DNA of 64,000 nt from Nitrospirillum pindoramense. Its GTDB lineage: Bacteria; Pseudomonadota; Alphaproteobacteria; Azospirillales; Azospirillaceae. A program made the position numbers and the translations under genes. Shown in pieces: positions 8,745 through 16,980 of the stretch. Position 1 is the first letter of the stretch. Each line of letters begins with the position of its first letter. The notes below the pieces were generated by a model that was not told the origin of the DNA, ran no database searches, and saw only the letters and a list, made by a program, of their open reading frames with translations. The stretch spans positions 186,001 through 250,000 of the forward strand of contig NZ_VITR01000006.1 of the NCBI RefSeq assembly GCF_007827955.1, read 5' to 3'.

Positions 8745-9944
8745 GTGGCTGCGGACAAAATGGATGAAACGGCCCGCTTGCAGGCCGGCCCCGTAGATGC
8801 CCCGAGGGCACAGGAAATAGGCACGCCATGGCCACCCGCCGGCGTCGTTGGGCAATGGACCGACGTCTATTTCAAGCGCACCCGCACCATCGTGGAGCGC
8901 CACGGCGACGTCGCTGTGACCTATGCCGTTTTCATGCGCCGCCCTGTGGTGTTCGCTCCCCACTTGGCCTTGGACTGGCTGAGGTCGGTGGCCGCTGCCC
9001 GGGGCTTCACCCCGGAAATCGAGGTTCGCTATCACGAGGGCCAATGGGTCGGCGCCGGCGAACCCATGATGTGGATCACCGGCCCGTTCTCGCAGCTCGC
9101 AGAACTGGAAACCCTGTTCCTAATGAAATTGGGTCCAGCCTGCGTCGCCGCTCATAACGCGTTCGTAATGAGTGCGGGCCTGCCCAAATCCGCCTTCCTC
9201 GCCATGGATGCCCGCCATTGTGCCGGTACCGAGATGGCGGACCTGATGGCTTACGCCGCCAGCGTCGGTTCCGAGCGCGCCCGGCGCAAGGCCGGCGCCA
9301 TTGGTTTCATCGGCAACGCCACCGACGCCACCGCTCACTATTTTGGCCAGTCCCATGGGTTCGGCACCATGCCGCATGCCCTGATTGGTTATGCGGGCTC
9401 GACGGTCAAAGCGGCTGAACTGTACAACGAAACCTTCCCCAACGAAGCCATGACCGTGCTGGTGGACTATTTCGGGCGGGAAGTCAGTGACACGCTGGCG
9501 GTGTGCCGGCGCTTCCCGGAGTTGGCGGCCGCCGGCAAACTATCGGTTCGGCTGGATACGCCCGGCGGACGCTTCATCGAAGGATTGGACCCGCCACAAA
9601 GCTATGCCGTGCTTGAACGCCGCGCCCCGGACAGCATCCGCGGTTATCGCGATGAAACGGAGCTGCGCTACCTGATCGGTGCAGGCGTATCCGCCGCGGG
9701 CCTGCATTGGGTCCGGGAGCATTTGGACGAAGCTGGCTTCCACACCGTGAAAATCGTGGCCTCCAGTGGTTTCAGCCCGGCCAAATGCCGGGTTATGGCG
9801 GATGCTCAAGCCCCGATCGACGTGGTGGGAACCGGCAGTTTCCTGCCAGAGCATTGGGGTGAGACCTATGCCACCGCCGACATCGTCGCCTATGACGGCG
9901 TGGCCCGCGTCAAGATGGGGCGTGAATTCCTGCTGAAGCGATAA
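8745..9944 (+). CDS. Nicotinate phosphoribosyltransferase-like enzyme
   Basis: The 399-residue protein matches the NAPRTase family: WTDVYFKRTRTIVE near the N-terminus, the central AMDARHCAGTEMADLMAYAAS and GFIGNATDATAHYFG, HGFGTMPHALIGYAGS containing the usual His, and a C-terminal SGFSPAKCRVMADA with VGTGSFLPEHW. It would convert nicotinate and PRPP to nicotinate mononucleotide in NAD salvage. The start is a GTG with GGAAGGA seven bases upstream. It is the last core-like gene before the accessory island. Island edges are often set at the 3' end of a conserved gene, so this gene is a candidate for the attachment target. Confidence 0.85.
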   Translation: MAADKMDETARLQAGPVDAPRAQEIGTPWPPAGVVGQWTDVYFKRTRTIVERHGDVAVTYAVFMRRPVVFAPHLALDWLRSVAAARGFTPEIEVRYHEGQWVGAGEPMMWITGPFSQLAELETLFLMKLGPACVAAHNAFVMSAGLPKSAFLAMDARHCAGTEMADLMAYAASVGSERARRKAGAIGFIGNATDATAHYFGQSHGFGTMPHALIGYAGSTVKAAELYNETFPNEAMTVLVDYFGREVSDTLAVCRRFPELAAAGKLSVRLDTPGGRFIEGLDPPQSYAVLERRAPDSIRGYRDETELRYLIGAGVSAAGLHWVREHLDEAGFHTVKIVASSGFSPAKCRVMADAQAPIDVVGTGSFLPEHWGETYATADIVAYDGVARVKMGREFLLKR

Positions 9945-9955
9945 AAGCCCAAAAA

Positions 9956-10002
9956 GCCCCCGGGCGGCCTCCCCGATTGCTCGAAGAGAACCGCCCGGGG
10001 GC
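9956..10002. terminator. Strong hairpin downstream of the nicotinate phosphoribosyltransferase gene
   Basis: GCCCCCGGGCGG (9956-9967) pairs perfectly with CCGCCCGGGGGC (9991-10002) around a 23-base loop. On the plus strand it is not followed by a T-run. On the minus strand it is followed by a T-rich stretch, so it may work better for transcripts arriving from the island or in both directions. Confidence 0.7.
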
Positions 10003-10042
10003 ATTCCAGATAAAAAGGGCCTTATTGGACGCCTTTCATCTT

Positions 10043-10180
10043 CATCCTTTTTCACAGAAATCCGGATCTTGGGCGTCTGAGGGCCGCAGGAGGCCTGGTA
10101 TGCTTTTCATAGAATTCCGGATTCGTTTTCATAGAACGCCGGATTCAGGCCAGTCCTTGTCATAGAACGCTGGATTCGTC
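10043..10180 (+). repeat. Four directly repeated copies of a ~21-bp motif, possible TnsB-binding array
   Basis: The core CATAGAANNCCGGATTC occurs at about 10104-10125, 10126-10147 and 10158-10179, with a degenerate leading copy at 10048-10067 (CACAGAAATCCGGATC). Start-to-start spacings are about 54, 22 and 32 bases. Irregularly spaced 20-22-bp repeats pointing inward are what Tn7-like ends look like. All copies point into the island. An inverted copy lies at 57910-57934. Confidence 0.65.
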
Positions 10181-10296
10181 TTCCCGTCCGCCGGAGCAGT
10201 GTCACACCACCGCATCCTGGGCACGTCTTCACAATCCGATAATCGGCACTGGGGCTTATTCGCCGATCACAGCCATTGTGGACGATGGCCGAACAT

Positions 10297-11025
10297 TTAG
10301 TGCTGGGGCCGAGGGTCTTCCCAGAGGGAAATTTGGGCAAGACACTCAGGCCCGAACGGTTGGATGAGGCTAAAATGTCGACCACTCGCACTGATCAGGT
10401 AGGGGTGCCTCCGGCCACCATCGGTGGGCAGAGACAGTATGGGTGGGCTTGTCCATCCGGCCTGCTTAGCCGCTGAAACATATGAGAATATTCGTTCGCA
10501 ATCGGCTTCCGTGCGGCCATTCTGGGCCGGAATTTTGAAGCTAATGTCAATGCGCCGAGAACTATTCTCAAAGGCATCCAAACGCTTGGGGTGCCGACCC
10601 GGGACAAATTTTGCTAGGCCACTGTTCAGCGGAAAGAAGCTCTCTCGAATCCAAACGTACATCCGCCAACCGCCGTTTCCCGACAGCAAAATAGAGTAGT
10701 TCGCCTGCCGGGCATCGTCGAAGGAGGTTTGCGCATCTGATACCCTGAAGTCGCGCTTCACGTCTTCGATGCGCAGGCTTTGATGCTTGGTGTCAAAGAA
10801 GCGCACGATCTTGGCCCGCGCTTCAGCTTCGCCATAAGGACACCACCACGTCTCAGTAGGGCGAAGACCAGGATAATTCCCTTCTGGATCGGGCCCTCGA
10901 TGCTGGCATTCAGCAACCGTGGTGTCCGCCGCTGACACTGTGCCTGGGGTTTGCCCGACCGCGAATCTGGGGAGTACAAAACTTATAGTCGCTGCCAGTG
11001 ACCACAAGACCAAGTGCCTGTTCAT
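10297..11025 (-). CDS. Exported hypothetical protein
   Basis: The 242-residue protein starts with MNRHLVLWSLAATISFVLPRFAVGQ, a signal peptide with probable cleavage after AVGQ. The mature part has several cysteines (AECQHRG, WWCPYGE, ADCERIF, ECLAQI) and tryptophans, and looks globular and periplasmic. I do not recognise a family. It is the gene nearest the left repeat array, transcribed toward it, and lies downstream of an orphan antitoxin-like gene. Confidence 0.65.
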   Translation of the reverse strand: MNRHLVLWSLAATISFVLPRFAVGQTPGTVSAADTTVAECQHRGPDPEGNYPGLRPTETWWCPYGEAEARAKIVRFFDTKHQSLRIEDVKRDFRVSDAQTSFDDARQANYSILLSGNGGWRMYVWIRESFFPLNSGLAKFVPGRHPKRLDAFENSSRRIDISFKIPAQNGRTEADCERIFSYVSAAKQAGWTSPPILSLPTDGGRRHPYLISASGRHFSLIQPFGPECLAQISLWEDPRPQH

Positions 11026-11139
11026 GCTCGCCCCTCACGCTCGCCCCACCGCATCAGAATGCAGGAGAACACCGCCGCTGAACACGGCAGATCCATCAAG
11101 AGCGATGGAACAGGCAGGCCAGAGAAGCCAAGACATAGG

Positions 11140-11664
11140 TCACCGGAATACCAGTCCGTCATCGGCAATTGGCTTCACCACATCATCGAAGCCATGGACG
11201 GGCATATTGAACAACCCACCACGCCAGGCGTCGAGGTGCCGCCGGACCAGAATGATGCCGTCCTGGGTGGCGTTGATCACCAGAGCCAAGGGCGGCTGTC
11301 CCCCAAAAAGTGGACTGGTGTTAGGACACCGGAGCCATTCGAGGCCATCTTCATCTCGCGCAAAGACAGTCCGCAGTGACCGGTAGATCCCCAGCACAGC
11401 AGAGATTCTGAGGAGCACATCCAAGGGCAGCGTGAGATCGGCGCCAGAGCGAGCTTTCGACACCCATCGGCCATAGGTGGACTTCCCCGGCTTGCCGAGG
11501 ACGTTGATTCGCTCTCCCAAGGTCAGGCCCCAGCTGGTGGCGATGGCCAGAAACGCCCGCATGCCCGGCGCGCTGACCCGGCGGAAATCGGTCCTGGTTA
11601 GATTCTCGATGGCGACGATCTTGGGACCAGTGAAGGGACCCTCGGCTTCTGGAACACGGGTCAT
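11140..11664 (-). CDS. Xre/MbcA/ParS-type antitoxin-like protein without a visible toxin
   Basis: The 174-residue product has an N-terminal helix-turn-helix-like segment (AFLAIATSWGLTLGERINVL, YGRWVSKARSGADLTLP, VLLRISAVLGIYRSL) and a C-terminal toxin-binding-like part (WLRCPNTSPLFGGQPPLALV, TQDGIILVRRHLDAWRGG), the arrangement of MbcA/ParS antitoxins. ATG 11664 is chosen because AGGAG precedes it by seven bases. Antitoxins of this family are usually followed by a RES-domain toxin; the next gene downstream is an exported protein with no RES features, so this is an orphan or has another role. Confidence 0.75.
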   Translation of the reverse strand: MTRVPEAEGPFTGPKIVAIENLTRTDFRRVSAPGMRAFLAIATSWGLTLGERINVLGKPGKSTYGRWVSKARSGADLTLPLDVLLRISAVLGIYRSLRTVFARDEDGLEWLRCPNTSPLFGGQPPLALVINATQDGIILVRRHLDAWRGGLFNMPVHGFDDVVKPIADDGLVFR

Positions 11665-11734
11665 GGTAAATCTCCTGGTGAACACACCGCAATCAAGAAT
11701 GCCGCCCTGAACGGAGGGCACCGTCACCAGGCTT

Positions 11735-11884
11735 TCATGCCTTTGGCTTCTGCCCCACGGTCAGCCGTCGTGGTTTCCCCGGTTCGAGAATGAATTCCAC
11801 CGGCACCTCGACACCTTCGGTTTCCAGGAGCCGTTCCAGCCATCGCTCCCCTCGGTGGACCGCAGCCGAAGTACCCGGTGGCAC
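11735..11884 (-). CDS. Possible very small gene or remnant between tniQ and the antitoxin-like gene
   Basis: The minus strand between 11980 and 11735 keeps a frame with protein-like composition, ending RWLERLLETEGVEVP, VEFILEPGKP and LTVGQKPKA before TGA. The only ordinary start is GTG at 11884, giving 49 residues, and it has no clear ribosome site. The frame is open further upstream to the end of tniQ without an ATG, so it may be the tail of a lost gene. Confidence 0.3.
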   Translation of the reverse strand: MPPGTSAAVHRGERWLERLLETEGVEVPVEFILEPGKPRRLTVGQKPKA

Positions 11885-11982
11885 GTGCGGCGACGTAGGC
11901 CTGCCTATCCCGACGCCCAGCTGTTCTCGAAATTCATGGATTTTACCGTCATCGAGCCATTCGTCTGCTGTCCTGTATTTAT

Positions 11983-13842
11983 CTATCCGATGATTCGGTC
12001 GATATCACTGCGCTCATAAAGATACATCTCGCCGCCATCGACGGTCGGACCGGAAACCGGTCGTGCTCCGCTGCCGAGAAGCGTCAAGTTGACTGATTTG
12101 ACATCCGTACCGCGCTGAGCCGCAACGTCCCTGGCGAGCACGTACCTTCCAGAAAAGTCCCGGAAATCCTTGTTCAGGACCTTAGCACGGCGGGTTACGC
12201 GTCCGACCTTGTCCCTGGATTTCAGGATGTCGTTTTGCACCCAAAGTCGAACAGACTTGGTCTGAACGTTCAGCTTGGCCGCGATGTCGGAAACGGCCAG
12301 AGCGTCCTGGCGAAGCTTCACAGCCAACTTCTTCACCGCATCGATGGTGAAGACCAGATTGGCGAATCCCCGAGATCCCGCCAATCTCCCGGCCGGAAGC
12401 AATGCGCCCTCGATCACAGCGCGATACACCGTCGCGGCGTTTCGGTCGTCATAACTCACCGGCATGCGCCTGATGAGGTTGGCCGTCGTGATCATGTCTT
12501 TGCCCAGCGGCGACGGCAGCTCCGTAAGTTCCAAGCGGTTGATGGCGTCCAGGAGATCCTGAACTTCCGCCTTGAGAAGCGGGTGCTTAAAGAATGTGGT
12601 GGCGACCGGTTCGGACGCCACGGTGAGAAGACCGGCATCCTCCATTTGCCCAAGAATCCGGTCATTGACCGCCAACATCTTCCGGGCTGTCTTTCCGTCG
12701 ATGAATTTCTCGACCTCAGCTTTGAGGTCCAGGAGCTTCTGGGGGTCGAGCCGGGAGCCGTAGCCTTTGCCCTTCCCCCTAACCAAGAACATGTCCCGTT
12801 CCTCGGCCAGACGCATCAGCCGAGGCATTGAGGTCCCTAAGAGGCGAATAGCCTCCTGCGGGAGAAAGAAGGACCGTGATGGATTGGCCCTGCGCGCGCG
12901 GACGACGGCCCTGGCTTTGGTTACCAGCCTGACATCACCGGCGATATACCGGCTGAAGGTGCTGGTAATGGGCCCAAACGCCGGGTCCTTATCCTGTTTC
13001 AGGATCCATTTGGCGGTAACGCCGATGTCGCGGTACATCCGCTCATGCTGGTCCTGACGATCAGCCGCCCCCTGCCGAAGCCAATCGATATGGCGGTAGA
13101 AGGAATGGGGCCAGTCCGCGCAGGCCTGCCAGCCGATGTTCAGGTAGGCAAGGACTCGTTCGGGATGATGCCGACCGATTTTGACCGCCGCGACATTCAA
13201 CAAGGTGTCGTGGACGCATTGGCCCAGCATGTAGATGGTCTTCAGCAGGCAGCCGACGTCCATGCCTGCCAGCCCTTCCGGCGGGGGCTTACCTTCGAGG
13301 AGAGAGACAACAGCTTTCAGGCCTTCAATATCGTCAGGGGCAGGCTCGGGGTCGATGAGGCGGTAGTCGGCACCGCAATGCACGCAGTGGGTCAACTTGC
13401 TGGTCAGCCAGTTAAGTGGTCCCCTGCACTCGGCACACCGGTCGACCAGCATGACGTTGTGATGAGGGCAAGCCACCATGAACACGAAGTCCCAGACAGC
13501 GCGATGATAAGGGGCTTCAGCCAGGCACAGCGGGCAGCATTTCCGCCAAATGAGGGAGACGAGTTCCTTCGGCAGCGTGTGCCCGAGGAGGCGCACGTGT
13601 CGGGTATCGGCTGCGCGGTAGGACATGCGTTCCAGTTCGGCAGGCGTCATCGACAGGAGGCGGCGAAGGGGCTCCATGTCGGTATCCGACAGCATGAAGG
13701 CGCGGGCCGCCATCAATCGCGGAGCTACGTAACTCAGCACGGCCCATGGGGTGGGTCTGAAATTCTCTTCAGCGGACCTGGCGACGAAACCCAGGAACCC
13801 TTCATCGGCGTACGGCACCAGTGGAAAAATTAGTTTGAACAT
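11983..13842 (-). CDS. tniQ: TniQ/TnsD-family target-selection protein of the Tn7-like element
   Basis: The 619-residue protein opens with the TniQ domain (FPLVPYADEGFLGFVARSAEENF) and has zinc-finger cysteine pairs CCPLC, ACPHH, RCAEC and CVHC (about residues 105-160), as in TniQ/TnsD. The long C-terminal part contains helix-turn-helix-like repeats (ALAVSDIAAKLNVQTKSVRLWV) and probably reads a chromosomal site. Its length is closer to TnsD than to the short TniQ of CRISPR-associated elements. The stop codon of tnsC lies two bases before the tniQ start, so the two are coupled. No CRISPR effector or array is present, so targeting is presumably by DNA recognition. Confidence 0.88.
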   Translation of the reverse strand: MFKLIFPLVPYADEGFLGFVARSAEENFRPTPWAVLSYVAPRLMAARAFMLSDTDMEPLRRLLSMTPAELERMSYRAADTRHVRLLGHTLPKELVSLIWRKCCPLCLAEAPYHRAVWDFVFMVACPHHNVMLVDRCAECRGPLNWLTSKLTHCVHCGADYRLIDPEPAPDDIEGLKAVVSLLEGKPPPEGLAGMDVGCLLKTIYMLGQCVHDTLLNVAAVKIGRHHPERVLAYLNIGWQACADWPHSFYRHIDWLRQGAADRQDQHERMYRDIGVTAKWILKQDKDPAFGPITSTFSRYIAGDVRLVTKARAVVRARRANPSRSFFLPQEAIRLLGTSMPRLMRLAEERDMFLVRGKGKGYGSRLDPQKLLDLKAEVEKFIDGKTARKMLAVNDRILGQMEDAGLLTVASEPVATTFFKHPLLKAEVQDLLDAINRLELTELPSPLGKDMITTANLIRRMPVSYDDRNAATVYRAVIEGALLPAGRLAGSRGFANLVFTIDAVKKLAVKLRQDALAVSDIAAKLNVQTKSVRLWVQNDILKSRDKVGRVTRRAKVLNKDFRDFSGRYVLARDVAAQRGTDVKSVNLTLLGSGARPVSGPTVDGGEMYLYERSDIDRIIG

Positions 13843-13844
13843 GG

Positions 13845-14828
13845 TTACAGCAGTTCCCTCAGCGCCTGATCGCCTTTACGCAACCGGGGGAGGCGGAGCT
13901 TCTCCGTAGTGGGCGGGCGCAGCACCTTCAGCGAATGCTTGTCGGACAGGAACGGGTTCGGCTCTTGTCGGTTGGCACCAAGCCGTCCCCTGTCGAAGGC
14001 CTCCGCGAGAAGTTCCTTGCTTATGCAGGGCAATGAAGATTCTTGTTCAACCAGTGCTATTTCGGCCGCCATTTGGAGCCATTTAGTGGTTTCGCCAATT
14101 GCGCCGTTGGATGCGATCCAAAGGCGAAATGCCATGTCATCGTGGAACAGGTTCGACGGCGCTGAGAGGCCCATGCGTTCTTCATACATATAGAGGAAGG
14201 ATTGATACGTATCCCGATCTTCCTGCTTCAACCAATCGAAGGGCTCAAGGTATTCAGCCCATCTATTCCGTCGCAGTGATTGAGGATTCGCTCGTATCAA
14301 TTCGGCTCCCTCGGGTTGACCTCCGAGAATTATCGGACAGACGGCGGCGTTCAGGATGGATTTGATGAGGTCGCCTGAAGCATACGCGTTAGCTCGCTTG
14401 TTCCCCGCGCTAACGATGTGCTGGATCTCGTCGAGGATGAGTAGTTTAGGCGCCGCCCTGGTCAGCATCTGAATAACAATGTGGGTATACTCAGACATGC
14501 TGCGATTCGAAGAAACATCGCCCAGCGCTTTCAAGATCGCGATAGCCAAGGCCTTCAGCGTCGACTGAGGAGGAATCCCGACATATAGGACCGGGTGATA
14601 GAGATAGCGGTCCCGCTGTTCAGGCGGGTACTCGTCGGCTATCTCCTTGAGAAGGGTAGACTTGCCGGTGCCTGTCGGTCCCAGCAACATCATCGACTGG
14701 GCTTCCCTACCGCAACAGCCAATGTCTATGGCATCCCGGATCCGCTGCTTAATGCGAGCCAGATGGGGCAGGTCGATGGCGATTTTGCTGATGTTTTTGA
14801 AGCGTTCAATTCGCTCTTCACGGTCCAT
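13845..14828 (-). CDS. tnsC: TnsC/TniB-family AAA+ transposition regulator
   Basis: The 327-residue ATPase has Walker A GPTGTGKST (residues 50-58), Walker B LLILDEIQHI (about 129-138) and the TniB-like segment ICPIILGGQPEG-type sensor region (VCPIILGGQPEGAELI) followed by RRNRWAEYLEPFDW. It would form filaments on target DNA and link TniQ to the TnsA/TnsB transposase. The open frame reaches upstream inside tnsB; I chose ATG 14828 because AAGGA lies eight bases before it, with ATG 14837 as alternative. It overlaps or abuts the tnsB stop. Confidence 0.88.
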   Translation of the reverse strand: MDREERIERFKNISKIAIDLPHLARIKQRIRDAIDIGCCGREAQSMMLLGPTGTGKSTLLKEIADEYPPEQRDRYLYHPVLYVGIPPQSTLKALAIAILKALGDVSSNRSMSEYTHIVIQMLTRAAPKLLILDEIQHIVSAGNKRANAYASGDLIKSILNAAVCPIILGGQPEGAELIRANPQSLRRNRWAEYLEPFDWLKQEDRDTYQSFLYMYEERMGLSAPSNLFHDDMAFRLWIASNGAIGETTKWLQMAAEIALVEQESSLPCISKELLAEAFDRGRLGANRQEPNPFLSDKHSLKVLRPPTTEKLRLPRLRKGDQALRELL

Positions 14829-14829
14829 T

Positions 14830-16980
14830 TTAGGCATCCTTGTTTCCACCTCGACCTGTGACCCCCATCCGGCGGGCCATCTCTGCGAACCTTGCTGCGT
14901 TGGAAGCTGATGTGTTCGTCCCCGAGGCCGATAAATCCGATGCGACGGATTCGGTCGGGGACGGGAGTAGGTCCGTGACCTCCGGTGTTGGTGCGGAAGC
15001 GGTGAAGCCCTGGCCGATGTTGTCGTCCTCGTCCGGAATGGCGAGGCCATCGGCAAGAACTGAGTCCGGCAGTTGCTGCAACGCGTCCGAAATGGAAAGG
15101 TCGCTTAACACCGGATTGATGGAACTGGGAATTTGGTGCTTAGGGGCACCATAGGCAGCTTTCAGCCGTCGAACCTTTCTGTCTTTGGACACATGCTTGT
15201 CTTGGATGTAGCGGTGTAGGTCAGCGTGAGCTGCTGCCACGTTGTCTTCGCTATATTTTTCCGGTCGGGCCTTGATGAGTTTAAGCGCCAAGACCTGCTG
15301 CACGAGGGTCACACCGTGCGCATCGAACAGCCGCCGTGAACTGGGTGACTGTTGGACGGTGACAAAGCACTCTCTGCCCGGGTCAAAGACCTGGATGGTT
15401 CCCAGATCTTTGGGGTCGATCTTGCACATCGCTGTGCCGCCGGGGTTAAAGGCGGGGCTGGTGCGAATGCTCGCGATTTCCGGCCCGTTGTAGATCAGGT
15501 TGTTGATCCTGACGCCGTAATCGAACAGCCGCCGATGCGTTGTTAGACAGAACGCAGCGTTCAGCACCTCCGGTTCGGGCAGCGGAATGATGTGATGCCG
15601 CCTTACGCTCTCCGACCATCGACGATGAGGCGCGTCGTTGATTCCGCTGTGAAACTGCTGGGAATAGACCTCGATAATCCAGCGATGGACCAGGTAGTCC
15701 AATTCCTCCAGGGTAACGACGGGCTGCATTTCGGTGGCTTCTTCGTTCCGCCGCCGATAGAAGTCCTCGAAGGTTCGGCCCGGGATGTAGCGGACCAGGC
15801 TGCGGGTGAAGGTGCCGAAGAATCGTTCGATTGCCGCCTTGTCATTGGGCGTCTCGCGGGCCGCGAAGGTGATGTTGCAGCCGAGCAGCTTGAGCATCGC
15901 CGAGAAGTCATTGGCGACGAACTGGCTCCCCAGGTCCGCGAAGTAATTTTCGGACAGCCCCCAGCACGGCCATTCCCCTTTGATGTCAGGGTACTTTTCC
16001 TTCACGTACGTTTTCGGGTAAGTCGCGTGACGGATGCATTCGATGGCAGCGGCGACAGATTGCTCGAAGCCGATGTAGCGACCAATCGGCATCCTGCTGA
16101 AGTGGTCGTAGGCGATAATGACGACCGGCCGGTCGATGGGATTTCCATCCGCGTCGACCACGATTAGGTCCGTCTTGAGCAAATCCAGTTCAGTGCGCTC
16201 GTGGTGGCGCTCAGTCGAGACATGTCCGGTCTTCGGTCGATAAATCCGGTCTGCCACGGTGACACCTTTCCGGTTCGCGGTGGCCACGTATCGGTCGTAG
16301 GTCTGGATTTTCCGGTAGACGGTGGAGTAGCTCGGCACCCATGTGTCGCCGGTCAGCCGATTGCGACGCGTGAATACGTCACGGACCTGTCTGTAGACGT
16401 TGCTTACGTCGTACTGCATTGAATTCAGGAACAGGCCTTCGACTGTTTCGTCAAACAGGTTCTGCGCGTCGAGCTTCTGCTGCGAGCCGCGTCGCCCGCG
16501 CTGGGCAATGCGGTCCATCAAGGCCTGGAAATCGCGCCCGCTTTTCTGCCATTCGGTGATCCAACTCTGGAGCGTGCCCGGTTGAGGGGGGTGAGGGTCG
16601 TTCAGCACGGCCGCCGTGGCTTCGATGACAGGGACGAGTTCCTGCCGCTTCCGGGTTTCCAAGCCGCTCCTCTCCCAAGCCTGGACGTAGGTCACGCGGC
16701 GGAGGGTCCGGGCCTTCAGGTCTTCATCGACTTGGAGCTTGGCCAGCGATGTCAGGTCACTCTTGCGGCCTTCCTTGAAGGCGCGTTCTTCGGCACCGCC
16801 GACGCGGTACGCTTGTCCCTTCGCCATCAGGTCCAGCAGTTCGTCTTCGCGAACCACGAAAGGGGAACTGTTGGCGACATCCTGGAACACCAGGTTGCGA
16901 CTCGCATCACGGCGTTCGAAGGAAACCATTCGTCCCTCGATGCGCAGGTACTGGTCGCGGAACAGGGCAATGCTGGTCAT
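14830..16980 (-). CDS. tnsB: TnsB-family DDE transposase of the Tn7-like element
   Basis: The 716-residue protein has N-terminal DNA-binding helices, a Mu/rve-type catalytic core and a C-terminal beta-barrel-like part. The probable triad is D266 (ELDLLKTD), D349 (ADLGSQF) and E385 (AIERFFGTF), giving the D-x35-E spacing usual for the family. It would cut the 3' ends and join them to target DNA. Its first bases overlap the tnsA stop by four bases (ATGA), and the tnsC start abuts its stop, so the operon reads tnsA-tnsB-tnsC-tniQ. Confidence 0.92.
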   Translation of the reverse strand: MTSIALFRDQYLRIEGRMVSFERRDASRNLVFQDVANSSPFVVREDELLDLMAKGQAYRVGGAEERAFKEGRKSDLTSLAKLQVDEDLKARTLRRVTYVQAWERSGLETRKRQELVPVIEATAAVLNDPHPPQPGTLQSWITEWQKSGRDFQALMDRIAQRGRRGSQQKLDAQNLFDETVEGLFLNSMQYDVSNVYRQVRDVFTRRNRLTGDTWVPSYSTVYRKIQTYDRYVATANRKGVTVADRIYRPKTGHVSTERHHERTELDLLKTDLIVVDADGNPIDRPVVIIAYDHFSRMPIGRYIGFEQSVAAAIECIRHATYPKTYVKEKYPDIKGEWPCWGLSENYFADLGSQFVANDFSAMLKLLGCNITFAARETPNDKAAIERFFGTFTRSLVRYIPGRTFEDFYRRRNEEATEMQPVVTLEELDYLVHRWIIEVYSQQFHSGINDAPHRRWSESVRRHHIIPLPEPEVLNAAFCLTTHRRLFDYGVRINNLIYNGPEIASIRTSPAFNPGGTAMCKIDPKDLGTIQVFDPGRECFVTVQQSPSSRRLFDAHGVTLVQQVLALKLIKARPEKYSEDNVAAAHADLHRYIQDKHVSKDRKVRRLKAAYGAPKHQIPSSINPVLSDLSISDALQQLPDSVLADGLAIPDEDDNIGQGFTASAPTPEVTDLLPSPTESVASDLSASGTNTSASNAARFAEMARRMGVTGRGGNKDA

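Noticed and set aside
10043-10180. Could the repeats be a CRISPR array?
   Set aside because: Only four copies with variable spacing and mutated units, some abutting without a spacer; no cas genes anywhere in the window.
14829-15056. Longer TnsC starting inside tnsB
   Set aside because: The extra residues are low-complexity shadow of tnsB; the ATG at 14828 has a ribosome site and begins the conserved part.
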